Positions 1-8,436 of a DNA stretch of 34,192 nucleotides are shown one piece after another; position 1 is the first letter of the stretch; each line of letters opens with the position of its first letter. The position numbers and the translations under genes are program-made. The stretch spans positions 1-34,192 of the forward strand of contig JAGBHF010000033.1 of the NCBI GenBank assembly GCA_017935645.1, read 5' to 3'. The notes below the pieces were generated by a model. That model worked only from the letters and a program-made list of their open reading frames with translations, was not told where the DNA came from and searched no databases. This DNA is from Bacteroidaceae bacterium. Its GTDB lineage: Bacteria > Bacteroidota > Bacteroidia > Bacteroidales > Barnesiellaceae_A.

Positions 1-9
1 GTTAGCGAG

Positions 10-181
10 ATAGGGGGCTGTTGCGATTAAGCGAGTGCAGAGCCGTGCTTGCAAGGGCTATGCCGAGCGTGAGCAACTTGGTCGATAGACAACTATCACG
101 CAAGTGACTGAGGGGTTAATTGAAATTTTTTACGTTCGGTGATATCCTTCAACCCCCTCGGCTTGCAGCAACTCCCCCTAT
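10..181. repeat. Palindromic intergenic repeat, MITE-like or structured
   Basis: This non-coding stretch folds on itself. The ends ATAGGGGG (10-17) and CCCCCTAT (174-181) are exact inverted repeats, and the pairing continues imperfectly inward (GTTGC against GCAGCAAC). Inside are a second arm GAGGGGTT near 110-118 against AACCCCCTC near 151-159, and a hairpin near 77-108 with GATAG/CTATC and CTTG/CAAG. Read on the minus strand it contains an ACCCCTCAGTCAC-like string, which resembles dispersed intergenic repeats I recall from gut bacteria. A decayed miniature element or a structured RNA are both possible; no ORF or promoter was found in it. Confidence 0.45.
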
Positions 182-235
182 ATTTTCCATGCGGAAAACA
201 CATGGGGAGAAAAGGTTACCATGTGTGATATGAAA

Positions 236-267
236 ATTGCCCCAACAGAAATATTCTGTGGGGCAAT
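236..267 (-). terminator. Probable terminator of the T9SS cargo gene
   Basis: ATTGCCCC and ACAG pair with CTGT and GGGGCAAT, with one bulged base and an AT-rich loop. On the minus strand the stem is followed by TTTTCATATC, a short T-rich tail. It lies 27 bases after the stop codon of the minus-strand gene starting at 1415. Confidence 0.6.
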
Positions 268-293
268 GCTTGTGTTAAAAGGTATTTTCTTCA

Positions 294-1415
294 CTACAGC
301 ACCACCTTGGCAGTAGCACCGCTATTGAGGCGGGCTATATATACTCCTGCAGGAAGTGCTGTTATGTCTATTGTAGCTGTTGTAGCACCTGTGCGGATGG
401 GTTGTGTTGCTACCACACGGCCTGTAGCATCGTAGAGCGTGATAGCTTCGCCTGTCGATGCTGTGGGGAATTCTATCGTTAAAGTGCCGTTATAAAGGTA
501 AGTCCTAAGATTTCCACCTTCGGTCTTTGTCTTTTCTACATCAAGAAAAACTCCGTCGCGTATAGTACCAATGTGTTTCTTCTCGTACATTCCCAAGTAT
601 ACCTCATAATTGTCTTGTGTAAGCCCCGGTATTTGTGTATAAAATGATGTTAAATGCCAGCAATCACATAAAGGTGGTATATTATAGTAGGATATATATA
701 TATTGCCTTCTTTTTCTTCAACAAACATCCCCCAATCACCGAAGCTTTCGTCGAAAGGATAACCGGACATTTCTAAAGTCCCATTTTGAAACGAAATGTT
801 GGTAAATATCTCACTATCAGGCATGGAACCATCTGGATTCTTAGGGTATCTCGTTCCTTTCTTTATTGCAAAATTCCTGATATTATCATCACTGAAAGCA
901 ATGATAAACTCTTCGTTCGATAATAGTCTTTGTCTTTCATATTTTGTTTCAGGGAAAAGTCCATATGTAATAGAGCCTATACTATCTACCCATACATCGG
1001 TGTTGTTCGGATTGTGGATGTCCTGCAAATATATACTTTTACGAGTTTTCTTTTCACCAAACGAACTATTCTCGGTAAATACTACGTCTTTAATATTGAC
1101 AACAGTCATTTCAGTACCGTTGGGCATGGTAACATTATCGCCTACTTGCAGTCCCATGTCAAGCACCAATACTTCTTCCTGTGTTTCATAGCTATACAAG
1201 AACACCTTCGTTCCATCTTCTCTTATGGCATGGTTTTGTGTGTTTACTCTATAATAATTGCGTTCGTTGATAACAGTATCTATATCCCAAATGCAAACTT
1301 TATAAATACCCTTTTCGGGATGGTACAGCCTATGGCTATCAAACTTTCTGTATAACTCGGCAAAAGAACTTATACAAACAAACAACACCATTGTAGAAAA
1401 TAAAATCCTTTTCAT
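294..1415 (-). CDS. Secreted protein with T9SS type-A C-terminal sorting domain
   Basis: A 373-residue exported protein. Residues 1-19 form a signal peptide (MKRILFSTMVLFVCISSFA). Residues 20 to about 300 match no family I recognise; they are rich in Tyr, Asn and Asp as in surface beta-rich proteins. The last 70 or so residues are a Por secretion tail: a beta-sandwich with an ITLYDATGRVV strand, a LPAGVYIARL strand and the ending KVVL. In this family the tail directs the protein through the type IX secretion channel, is removed, and the cargo is attached to the surface or released. The window also holds a PorT-type protein (19674-20402), so T9SS parts are probably present in the genome. The function of the cargo body is unknown. 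The gene stands alone, with a terminator after it. Confidence 0.85.
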   Translation of the reverse strand: MKRILFSTMVLFVCISSFAELYRKFDSHRLYHPEKGIYKVCIWDIDTVINERNYYRVNTQNHAIREDGTKVFLYSYETQEEVLVLDMGLQVGDNVTMPNGTEMTVVNIKDVVFTENSSFGEKKTRKSIYLQDIHNPNNTDVWVDSIGSITYGLFPETKYERQRLLSNEEFIIAFSDDNIRNFAIKKGTRYPKNPDGSMPDSEIFTNISFQNGTLEMSGYPFDESFGDWGMFVEEKEGNIYISYYNIPPLCDCWHLTSFYTQIPGLTQDNYEVYLGMYEKKHIGTIRDGVFLDVEKTKTEGGNLRTYLYNGTLTIEFPTASTGEAITLYDATGRVVATQPIRTGATTATIDITALPAGVYIARLNSGATAKVVL

Positions 1416-1749
1416 GATATTCTTTTTTAAGGGGTTAATTTTTGCGCAAGTTATTGAAACCGAGCGAGAAAGTCAATGGTTTGCAGAGATTGTTAATAAA
1501 TATTAACAATCGGGGGGGTAATTTTGTTTTGTTAACAATATGCGTGTGCGCGAAATAAAATATAAGAAATCATGTTCATCCATTTCAAACAGGTAATTTA
1601 CAGGTAATTTCTAGCCGCCTGAGTAAAAATGGAAGCTCAAAACTTGTGTATGTCAATAAAAAGTTGTTACTTTGCGCCGCATTTCGTAATCTCTGGCAGT
1701 GCAAGAGGCCTGTGAATATTGCGAAAATAACATTTTAATAGCTATAAAA
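1416..1749. other. Divergent intergenic region with palindromes and tandem repeat
   Basis: These 334 bases separate the minus-strand T9SS cargo from rplS. They hold a perfect inverted repeat at 1488-1511 (arms GATTGTTAATA and TATTAACAATC, 2-base centre), a second palindrome TTGTTAACAA at 1529-1538, a tandem 11-base repeat ACAGGTAATTT at 1589-1599 and 1600-1610, and the rplS promoter. No coding sequence was found. Confidence 0.6.
1644..1674 (+). promoter_or_regulatory. rplS promoter (Bacteroidota -33/-7 type)
   Basis: TTG at 1644-1646 lies 20 bases before TTacTTTG (1667-1674), close to the Bacteroidota consensus TTTG and TAnnTTTG. Transcription would begin near 1681, leaving a leader of about 70 bases before the rplS ATG, long enough for leader control. 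Confidence 0.5.
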
Positions 1750-2100
1750 ATGGATTTTATTAAGATTGTAGAAGAAGCATTTGCTTCAGAAAAGAAACAA
1801 CACCCCGAATTCAAGAGCGGTGATACTATCACAGTTTCTTACCGCATCCAAGAGGGTAACAAAGAGCGTATTCAAGATTTCCGTGGCGATGTAATTCGCA
1901 TTTCGGGTCATGGTGATAAAAAACGTTTCACCGTACGCAAGATGTCGGGTAACGTTGGTGTAGAGCGTATCTTCCCCCTCGACTCTCCCTTCGTTGATAA
2001 AATTACAGTTAACCGTCGTGGTAAAGTGCGTCGTGCTAAATTGTACTACTTGCGCAAACTCACCGGTAAGAAGGCCCGCATCCGCGAAAAACGTGTCTAA
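1750..2100 (+). CDS. rplS: 50S ribosomal protein L19
   Basis: Protein bL19 (116 residues) sits at the interface of the two ribosomal subunits in the 50S particle. The whole chain fits the family: the [20 protein letters not shown] region, QDFRGDVI, the [16 protein letters not shown] core and the basic end [18 protein letters not shown]. The open frame extends upstream to 1699, but ATG 1750 was chosen because it gives the usual family N-terminus ([11 protein letters not shown]) and length and follows an A-rich stretch. In many bacteria rplS ends the rpsP-rimM-trmD operon; here it is monocistronic, with its own promoter and a strong terminator. Confidence 0.97.
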   Translation: MDFIKIVEEAFASEKKQHPEFKSGDTITVSYRIQEGNKERIQDFRGDVIRISGHGDKKRFTVRKMSGNVGVERIFPLDSPFVDKITVNRRGKVRRAKLYYLRKLTGKKARIREKRV

Positions 2101-2124
2101 TACAAGGCACACGCTTTGCAAGAT

Positions 2125-2161
2125 AAAAAACCGCATTGTCATCGACAGTGCGGTTTTTTTG
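2125..2161 (+). terminator. Intrinsic terminator after rplS
   Basis: CCGCATTGTC (2131-2140) pairs with GACAGTGCGG (2144-2153) with one G-T wobble, followed by eight T. A run of six A precedes the stem, so it may also stop the converging minus-strand transporter gene. Confidence 0.93.
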
Positions 2162-2182
2162 TGTATTTATGCTATGTACTTA

Positions 2183-3040
2183 TTAACAGAAGAATAGAAT
2201 GATCGCCAATATAGCTACTGCAATACCTGCATATTGCACTCCTTTGAGGCGCTCGCCGAAGCCTATGCGACCTACAAGTGTGGCTATGGTGACGATGGCG
2301 ATGTTGTATATGGGATAGAATATGCCACTGTCGATAACCATGAGCGACTTGAGCAGAAAGTAGGTACAACCAACATTGACACTGCCCAGTACAACGCCGG
2401 CTGCCACATTGCGCCATGATAGTGGGGCGCGCTGTGAGCGAGGCATAAACATGTAGTAGAGCAATGTAAATAGCAGTGCCGATAGGAAGGCTATGCCGGT
2501 GACGAGGCTGAGGTCGGCATCGCTGCCTCCGGCGTTGGCTACAAGTTGCTGCGAGAGCTTGAGCAGGAAGTTGGTAATGCCGTAGCAAGCAAAGACGAGT
2601 AGGGGATATATCCATTGTTGTGTGGTCGACTTACCGTTGCTCCGATGGGGAAAAATGAGTAGTAGCGAGGCTATGACCAATGCCGAGGCTATCCAACGTG
2701 GCTCGTTGCCCTGCAGGAAGAGGTAGGCACACAGTACCGGGATGATAAATGCTACCCTTGCGGCAATGGTGGCTATGGCTATGCCGTGTGAGCGAGTGGC
2801 CATGTTCATGGTGACAAACGAAGCCATCATAAAGAGGCCTACAAGGATGGTGGGGAGTAGCCAACTGCCTATGCCTGTGGCCGACAGTCCTTGTGAGGCA
2901 TTGCCCACCATGCCCAATACGAATGCTACTACATAGTTGACAGCAATGGCTTGCAAGGCGTCGATGCCTCGTTGCTGAAATATCTTGAATAATATGGCAA
3001 ACAGTGAGCCGAATGTAATGGCTATGATAAGGTATAGCAT
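2183..3040 (-). CDS. EamA/DMT-family membrane transporter
   Basis: A 285-residue, almost wholly hydrophobic protein with about ten predicted transmembrane helices, as in the drug/metabolite transporter superfamily with two EamA repeats. It opens MLYLIIAITFGSLFAILFK, a typical first helix; other visible parts are the YVVAFVLGMVG segment, the second-repeat helices near residues 150-285, and the GFGERLKGVQYAGIAVAI block, which is characteristic of the last pair of EamA helices. The family moves small metabolites, amino acids or drugs across the inner membrane; the substrate cannot be read from the sequence. It converges on rplS and shares that terminator region. Confidence 0.85.
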   Translation of the reverse strand: MLYLIIAITFGSLFAILFKIFQQRGIDALQAIAVNYVVAFVLGMVGNASQGLSATGIGSWLLPTILVGLFMMASFVTMNMATRSHGIAIATIAARVAFIIPVLCAYLFLQGNEPRWIASALVIASLLLIFPHRSNGKSTTQQWIYPLLVFACYGITNFLLKLSQQLVANAGGSDADLSLVTGIAFLSALLFTLLYYMFMPRSQRAPLSWRNVAAGVVLGSVNVGCTYFLLKSLMVIDSGIFYPIYNIAIVTIATLVGRIGFGERLKGVQYAGIAVAILAIILFFC

Positions 3041-3185
3041 AGTTGTACTTATTCTTTTTTAGGTGCTAAGATATGAAAAAATCTTCAATTGTTTTCAAAA
3101 TACTATCTATAACATAGCTCTTATACCTAAATATGGTTAGTTATAAATGATTATTATAGATTTTAAAAATACCGAATTTTGGTTA

Positions 3186-3216
3186 TTGCCGAACTTTCGT
3201 CACCCCTCTACCTTTG
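3186..3216 (+). promoter_or_regulatory. xusA operon promoter
   Basis: TAccTTTG at 3209-3216 is a perfect -7 box. TTG at 3186-3188 lies 20 bases upstream and fits a -33 element. The start codon at 3247 is 30 bases downstream. No Fur-type operator could be recognised with confidence, though xus genes in Bacteroides are reported to respond to iron limitation. Confidence 0.65.
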
Positions 3217-3246
3217 CGGTGTAATTTAATAGTATTTTTTTGAAAC

Positions 3247-5619
3247 GTGTCGTATAGGTATATTTTATTAACAGTGGCACTTCTGTTGGCTTCGACCAAC
3301 GCTGTAGCCAAGCCAATATCGGGATTACAAGGTAAAGTCACCATTGAGGGAGAAAAAGATGCTTCACATGTAAGTGTATATCTTAAAGGTACATCTTATG
3401 GTTGTTTTACAGACGAACAAGGTACTTACCGTCTCATTGCACCTTCGGGACAGTACACGATGGTAGTTAGTTCACTCGGATACACAACGGCCGAGCAACC
3501 TGTAGATGTTGCATCGGGTGTAATGACAACCTACAATATCTCATTAGAGTCCGATAACCGACAACTTGACGAAGTGGTGGTTGTATCGACCGGTGTAAGT
3601 CGAGTAAAACAATCGGCTTTCAATGCTGTGGCATTAGAAACTAAAGAGTTGCAAAATAGCACTAAAAATCTTGGCGAAGCATTGTCAAAAATTCCGGGTA
3701 TGAAGTTGCGTGAGTCGGGCGGTGTGGGTTCTGATATGCAATTGACACTTGATGGATTCAGTGGTAAACATATCAAAGTGTTTATAGACGGAGTGCCACA
3801 AGAAGGCGTCGGCAACTCGTTTAGCATCAACAATATACCGGTAAGTTTTGCCGATCGTATAGAGGTGTACAAAGGTGTTGTTCCGGTAGGTTTCGGAACC
3901 GATGCTATAGGAGGAGTAATTAATATTGTTACCAAAAAGAAACGTCGCAATTGGTTTCTTGATGCTTCTTACTCATATGGCTCTTTCAACACCCATCGTA
4001 CCAATGTACATTTTGGACAAAGTTTCGATAATGGTCTTACATACGAAATAAATGCATTCCAAAACTACTCCGACAACAACTACTACGTAAATGCACCTGT
4101 CGAAGATTTCGAAACAGGGCGTATCGACAAAAACAAAAAGGAGCATGTACAGCGATTTAATGACACCTATCACAACGAGGCCGTCGTTGCCAAAGTTGGT
4201 TTTGTACAAACCAAGTGGGCCGATCGCTTGATGTTGGGTTTTACCTACTCACATATGTATAAGGAGATACAAACCGGTGTGCGACAGGAAATTGTATATG
4301 GAGAGAAGCATCGCAAAGGATACTCGCTCATGCCGTCGCTCGAATATCGCAAACGTAATATCTTTACTGAAGGACTCGATGTCACACTCACTGCCAATTA
4401 CAATCGCAACATCACTACCAACGTCGATACTTCATCTTACAAGTATAACTGGGTAGGTGACAAAAAACTGCTGAACTCGCCCGGAGAGCAATCTTATCAG
4501 CATTCACGAGCTAATAATGACAATTGGAATGCTACGCTCAACTTCAATTATCGTCTGGGCGATATGCACTTGTTCACACTCAATCATGTGTTCAACTCAT
4601 TTCATCGTAGCAACACATCTTTGCTGGCTGTCGAGGAGCAAACACAAGCTATCGACAAAGAGACCTGTAAGAATATCACAGGACTATCGTATCGCCTGAT
4701 GCCCAATAATAAGTGGAACTTATCGGTATTTGGTAAGTACTACAACCAATTTGTGGTAGGACCTGTTGCAACCTCATCCAATCAGAGTGAGTATGTTCGT
4801 ACTACGCGCAACGTCGATTCTTGGGGATATGGTATAGCCGGAACATACTTTATCATACCTTCGTTACAAGCCAAGGTGTCGTACGAGAAGGCATACCGTC
4901 TGCCCACTATCGAGGAGATGTTTGGCGATGAAGATTTGGAGATAGGAGATGTGGGTATACGTCCCGAAAACAGCCACAATGTAAATGTTAATTTGGCTTA
5001 TAACCAGACATTTGACACACATTCGCTATATGCCGAAGCCGGCTTGGTATATCGTAATACCAACGACTATATACAGCGCAATATCACCGACCTGAGCGGA
5101 GGTAAGTCGGCTGCAACCTATATCAACTACGGCAAAGTACAAACATTGGGATACAACTTGTCGGTGCGATATAGCTATAGCAAATGGCTGAGTATTGGTG
5201 CCAACTTTACACAAATGGACGTGCGCGACAACATGCCCACAGCCTTAGGCTCGTCTGTACCCAACTTGTCATATAAAGAGCGTATGCCCAACATACCCTA
5301 TATGTTTGCCGACTCTGATATATCATTCTATTGGAATGACCTATTCGGCAAAGGGAATAAACTAACGGTAACATACGACAATCAGTATATGCACAGTTTT
5401 ACCTACTATTCGTCCAACATAGGAGCCAATAAAGGCGACTATATAGTCCCCGACCAATTCTCTCACAATGTTTCAGTAGCCTATAGCTTGCATCATGGAC
5501 GATACAATTTTATTGTGGAGTGTCGCAATATTACCGATGAGTTGCTATACGATAATTTCAGCCTGCAGAAAGCCGGTCGGGCATTTTACGGAAAAATACG
5601 AGTATACTTCGGAAAATAA
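3247..5619 (+). CDS. xusA: TonB-dependent siderophore receptor, XusA type
   Basis: A 790-residue outer-membrane receptor. In order: signal peptide 1-22, a CarboxypepD_reg-like beta-sandwich (about 27-105) common in Bacteroidota receptors, a TonB box (LDEVVVVST, 107-115), the plug (about 116-230, ending GGVINIVTK), and a 22-strand barrel to the terminal aromatic strand (GKIRVYFGK). It would bind a ferric siderophore at the surface and import it with energy from TonB. A DUF4374 lipoprotein and a PepSY membrane protein follow, which is the gene order of XusABC in Bacteroides thetaiotaomicron, a system that steals enterobactin-type siderophores. The start is GTG at 3247; the upstream TTG at 3240 is in another frame and meets a stop after five codons. 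The substrate is inferred from context. Confidence 0.9.
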   Translation: MSYRYILLTVALLLASTNAVAKPISGLQGKVTIEGEKDASHVSVYLKGTSYGCFTDEQGTYRLIAPSGQYTMVVSSLGYTTAEQPVDVASGVMTTYNISLESDNRQLDEVVVVSTGVSRVKQSAFNAVALETKELQNSTKNLGEALSKIPGMKLRESGGVGSDMQLTLDGFSGKHIKVFIDGVPQEGVGNSFSINNIPVSFADRIEVYKGVVPVGFGTDAIGGVINIVTKKKRRNWFLDASYSYGSFNTHRTNVHFGQSFDNGLTYEINAFQNYSDNNYYVNAPVEDFETGRIDKNKKEHVQRFNDTYHNEAVVAKVGFVQTKWADRLMLGFTYSHMYKEIQTGVRQEIVYGEKHRKGYSLMPSLEYRKRNIFTEGLDVTLTANYNRNITTNVDTSSYKYNWVGDKKLLNSPGEQSYQHSRANNDNWNATLNFNYRLGDMHLFTLNHVFNSFHRSNTSLLAVEEQTQAIDKETCKNITGLSYRLMPNNKWNLSVFGKYYNQFVVGPVATSSNQSEYVRTTRNVDSWGYGIAGTYFIIPSLQAKVSYEKAYRLPTIEEMFGDEDLEIGDVGIRPENSHNVNVNLAYNQTFDTHSLYAEAGLVYRNTNDYIQRNITDLSGGKSAATYINYGKVQTLGYNLSVRYSYSKWLSIGANFTQMDVRDNMPTALGSSVPNLSYKERMPNIPYMFADSDISFYWNDLFGKGNKLTVTYDNQYMHSFTYYSSNIGANKGDYIVPDQFSHNVSVAYSLHHGRYNFIVECRNITDELLYDNFSLQKAGRAFYGKIRVYFGK

Positions 5620-5643
5620 TATCAATAAATAAACGTTATAAAA

Positions 5644-7035
5644 ATGAAAAAGAAAAATTTTATCTACTTATTATTAATAGCTTCTGCAATGACATTTGTT
5701 GCATGTGACGAGAACAACAATACACCACCTACCGACACGGTAGAGGGAGCGTATGTAATAGCATCATCAGTGACAGCCTCAGGCAATACCACGTATGTGT
5801 TACTTACATCCGACAAACTCGAAGAGGGTTCTGTGTCGGCTGTAAACAATGGTCTTGTCAATGAAGGTGCCACATATTGGGTTTTCTACCGCAACAAATA
5901 TCTGTATGGACTCACATACAACCAAGGCAATGCAGGCACAACACGCTCGTACATCATGGGGGACAATGGTGTTGAGGCTCGTGCAGCCGAATATGCTGTA
6001 CGTCGTTTTACTACATACGGCATATACGATAAGTATATCATGACAACATCGACCGGTGATGGTCCATCGGAGTATGCCGATGAGAACGGTTACATACCAC
6101 AATCGTTCTTGGTATCGTGGTTGGACGTAGAAGGCGAAACATATGTCACCAACGATACCCGACAAGAGATATATAACGCAGAAAATTTCCTTGGCAATGG
6201 CGAGTATGTAACATTGGCCGGCTTATTGGAGAGCAATGGCAAATTGTGGAGCGTTGCCGTACCCATGGGTTTGAGTCAATATGGCGTAAAAGATGGCAAT
6301 GGTCGTTGGGTGCGTGATGGATATGCCGATCTTATCAAGACCGAAGCTGGTGGCTCGGGTAGTGGTGCTTATGAGAAAGACGAACTGCAATGGACTCAAT
6401 ATCCCGATGAATGCTGGGTAGCCATATTTGATGACGAAACATTGAGTTCAAAAACGCTTATCAAGACCGACAAGATAAGTTATGCATGCGGACGTTACAA
6501 GTCGCAGTATTACCAAACAATATGGGCTGCCGATAATGGCGATATCTACGTATTCTCGCCCAGCTATGCCAAGACGATGAAAGATGTTCGTCAAAAGACA
6601 ACCCTTGATGCCGGAGTCGTGCGCATCAAAGCCGGCACAAAAGAGTTTGACCCCAATAACTATTACAATATCGAATCACAAACCGGTGGCAAATCGTTCT
6701 TGCGTTGCTGGCATATTGCCGACGACTATTTCTTAATGTTGATGTACGATCGCCCATTGACCGAGAGTGGCTTTACAGCCAACCAATTGGCTGTATTCAA
6801 GGGTGAAACCGGCCAATTGACATACATCGATGGCATGCCCGAAACCGAAAAGATTTCAAGCTTTGGTAATGCTGTATATAACGAAAATGGTAAGGTATAT
6901 GTCACTGTTACTACCACCGATGGTTATCCTTCCATATATGTAATAGACCCCACTACAGCAACTGCCTCTAAGGGTGTTACTGTAGAAGCTACACAAATTA
7001 ATGGCGTAGGTCTGTTGTTACCCATAGATAAATAA
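5644..7035 (+). CDS. xusB: DUF4374 surface lipoprotein, XusB type
   Basis: A 463-residue lipoprotein. The signal peptide ends at the lipobox VAC, giving lipid Cys21, followed by Asp-Glu and a run of Asn. Acidic residues right after the cysteine fit the Bacteroidota surface-export signal, so an outer-face location is likely. The rest is repetitive beta structure typical of DUF4374, which folds as a beta-propeller. The known member XusB binds ferric enterobactin and passes it to XusA. It starts 24 bases after xusA and overlaps xusC by one base (TAATG), so all three are co-transcribed. Assignment rests on domain and gene order; siderophore specificity is not shown here. Confidence 0.88.
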   Translation: MKKKNFIYLLLIASAMTFVACDENNNTPPTDTVEGAYVIASSVTASGNTTYVLLTSDKLEEGSVSAVNNGLVNEGATYWVFYRNKYLYGLTYNQGNAGTTRSYIMGDNGVEARAAEYAVRRFTTYGIYDKYIMTTSTGDGPSEYADENGYIPQSFLVSWLDVEGETYVTNDTRQEIYNAENFLGNGEYVTLAGLLESNGKLWSVAVPMGLSQYGVKDGNGRWVRDGYADLIKTEAGGSGSGAYEKDELQWTQYPDECWVAIFDDETLSSKTLIKTDKISYACGRYKSQYYQTIWAADNGDIYVFSPSYAKTMKDVRQKTTLDAGVVRIKAGTKEFDPNNYYNIESQTGGKSFLRCWHIADDYFLMLMYDRPLTESGFTANQLAVFKGETGQLTYIDGMPETEKISSFGNAVYNENGKVYVTVTTTDGYPSIYVIDPTTATASKGVTVEATQINGVGLLLPIDK

Positions 7036-8189
7036 TGATTATGAAAAAATTATTCCGTCAATTACACCTTTGGCTCTCTATTCCGTTGGGGCTTGTAATA
7101 ACAGTTATCTGTTTCTCGGGTGCTATGCTCGTCTTTGAGAAAGAGATAACCGAGTGTGTGCAACACGATATATATTTTGTCGAAGAGGTTAAAAACTCAC
7201 CTCTGCCTATCGACTCATTGATTAGCAATGTAGCACCCACACTCAACGAAGGTGTGTCGATTACAGGTATCACTGTTTCGTCCGACCCCGAAAGATGTTA
7301 TAAAGTAAATCTTTCAAAACCTCGTAGGGCGGCTATATATGTCGACCAATATACAGGCGAGGTGAAAGGCAGCAGTAGCCGACTTCCCTTTTTCAACACA
7401 ATGTTTCGTCTTCATCGTTTCTTGCTTGATAAGCGCGATGCTAATGGCGGTGTTTTCTGGGGAAAGCAAATTGTGGGTATTAGCACTTTGCTATTTGTCG
7501 TAATACTTATAACCGGCATAATACTCTGGTGGCCAAAGTCTAAAAAAGCATGGAAAAACCTTGTAACCATACGTCTGCGCAGTGGTTGGAAACGTTTCTT
7601 GTACGACTTACATGTGGTGGGTGGTATGTATGCAATTGTATTTCTATTGGCAATGGCTCTCACCGGTCTTACATGGTCGTACCCTTGGTATCGCAACGCT
7701 TTTTACAGCCTGTTTGGAGTAGAACAGACCGTACAAAAGAACAACACCAAAGGTAATGAACACAATGACAAACGAGAGAAAAAAGCCCCCGACTCGTCGA
7801 TTGATACAGTGTTTGTGGCAGAGCCTCAATCACCCTATTTGCATTGGCAAGATGTGTATGAGTATGTAGCGCAAGAAAACGCTGATTACAAGCAAATAAC
7901 CATATCAAATGGCTCGGTCAATGTATCTTTTAATCGCATTGGCAACCAACGAGCATCGGATAGCTATAAATTTGACAACCAAACAGGTCGTATAACCGAT
8001 CATACCTACTATAGCGATAACAATAAACGGAACAAACTTCGCGGGTGGATCTACTCGGTACACGTGGGCAGCTGTGGTGGAATGGTTACTCGCATACTTG
8101 CCTTTTTGGCAGCACTATTGGGTGCTACACTCCCGCTTACAGGCTATTACTTATGGATTAAACGTCTGAATAAAAAAAATAAAAAGTAA
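7035..8189 (+). CDS. xusC: PepSY-associated inner-membrane protein, XusC type
   Basis: A 384-residue protein of the PepSY_TM family, with four transmembrane helices: about 10-35, 140-170, 190-215 and 350-375. PepSY-like periplasmic segments follow helix 1 (about 40-120) and helix 3. Histidines sit at the membrane edges (QLHLW, RLHRF, DLHVV, SVHVG), as in family members proposed to carry haem and reduce ferric iron. It is the third gene of the xus operon; a role in releasing iron after import is plausible but unproven. The first ATG (7035) overlaps the xusB stop; ATG 7041 (MKKLF) is an equally good start. A hydrophilic, Lys-rich stretch (about 235-255) interrupts the second periplasmic part. 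Confidence 0.86.
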   Translation: MIMKKLFRQLHLWLSIPLGLVITVICFSGAMLVFEKEITECVQHDIYFVEEVKNSPLPIDSLISNVAPTLNEGVSITGITVSSDPERCYKVNLSKPRRAAIYVDQYTGEVKGSSSRLPFFNTMFRLHRFLLDKRDANGGVFWGKQIVGISTLLFVVILITGIILWWPKSKKAWKNLVTIRLRSGWKRFLYDLHVVGGMYAIVFLLAMALTGLTWSYPWYRNAFYSLFGVEQTVQKNNTKGNEHNDKREKKAPDSSIDTVFVAEPQSPYLHWQDVYEYVAQENADYKQITISNGSVNVSFNRIGNQRASDSYKFDNQTGRITDHTYYSDNNKRNKLRGWIYSVHVGSCGGMVTRILAFLAALLGATLPLTGYYLWIKRLNKKNKK

Positions 8190-8219
8190 CACAACCCTCA
8201 TCTTGTTGATTGATTTTGT

Positions 8220-8262
8220 CAAGAGACTACCACGATTGCACAATCGGTATGGTAGTTTCTTG
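8220..8262 (+). terminator. Long hairpin after the xus operon
   Basis: CAAGAgACTACC pairs with GGTAGTtTCTTG, with an inner stem GATTG/CAATC. There is no T tract after it, so it may protect the transcript end or terminate weakly. It lies 30 bases after the xusC stop. Confidence 0.5.
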
Positions 8263-8330
8263 TGCTATGTTGCCCCAAACCGGTGCGTGATGTGAGAGAA
8301 AAAGGAACCTGATATATGCTCAATTTAGTA

Positions 8331-8421
8331 CCTTTCACTATATTTATAGAATATAGGATGCGGTCCGGCATAAAAACTTAAGTAAACTTAGTTTTTCTTC
8401 TCACACCTTTCACTATCTTTG
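8331..8421 (+). promoter_or_regulatory. Composite promoter repeat upstream of ispD
   Basis: This 91-base module has CCTTTCACTATATTT at its start, AATATAGGATGCGG at 8350-8363, and CTTCTCAC, CCTTTCACTAT and CTTTG at its end. It holds two -7-like boxes, TATATTTA (8339-8346) and TATCTTTG (8414-8421). The same module occurs in the opposite orientation at 25731-25825, ahead of the nitroreductase/ABC operon. The downstream box ends 15 bases before the ispD ATG. Confidence 0.7.
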
Positions 8422-8436
8422 TATGACCAATATCTC

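Noticed and set aside
10-181. tmRNA, SRP RNA or 6S RNA at the left edge
   Set aside because: No tag reading frame, SRP loop or 6S central bubble pattern could be recognised, so it is listed as a palindromic repeat.
8419-8436. TTG start at 8419 for ispD
   Set aside because: The TTG is part of the -7 promoter box, so it cannot be in the transcript.
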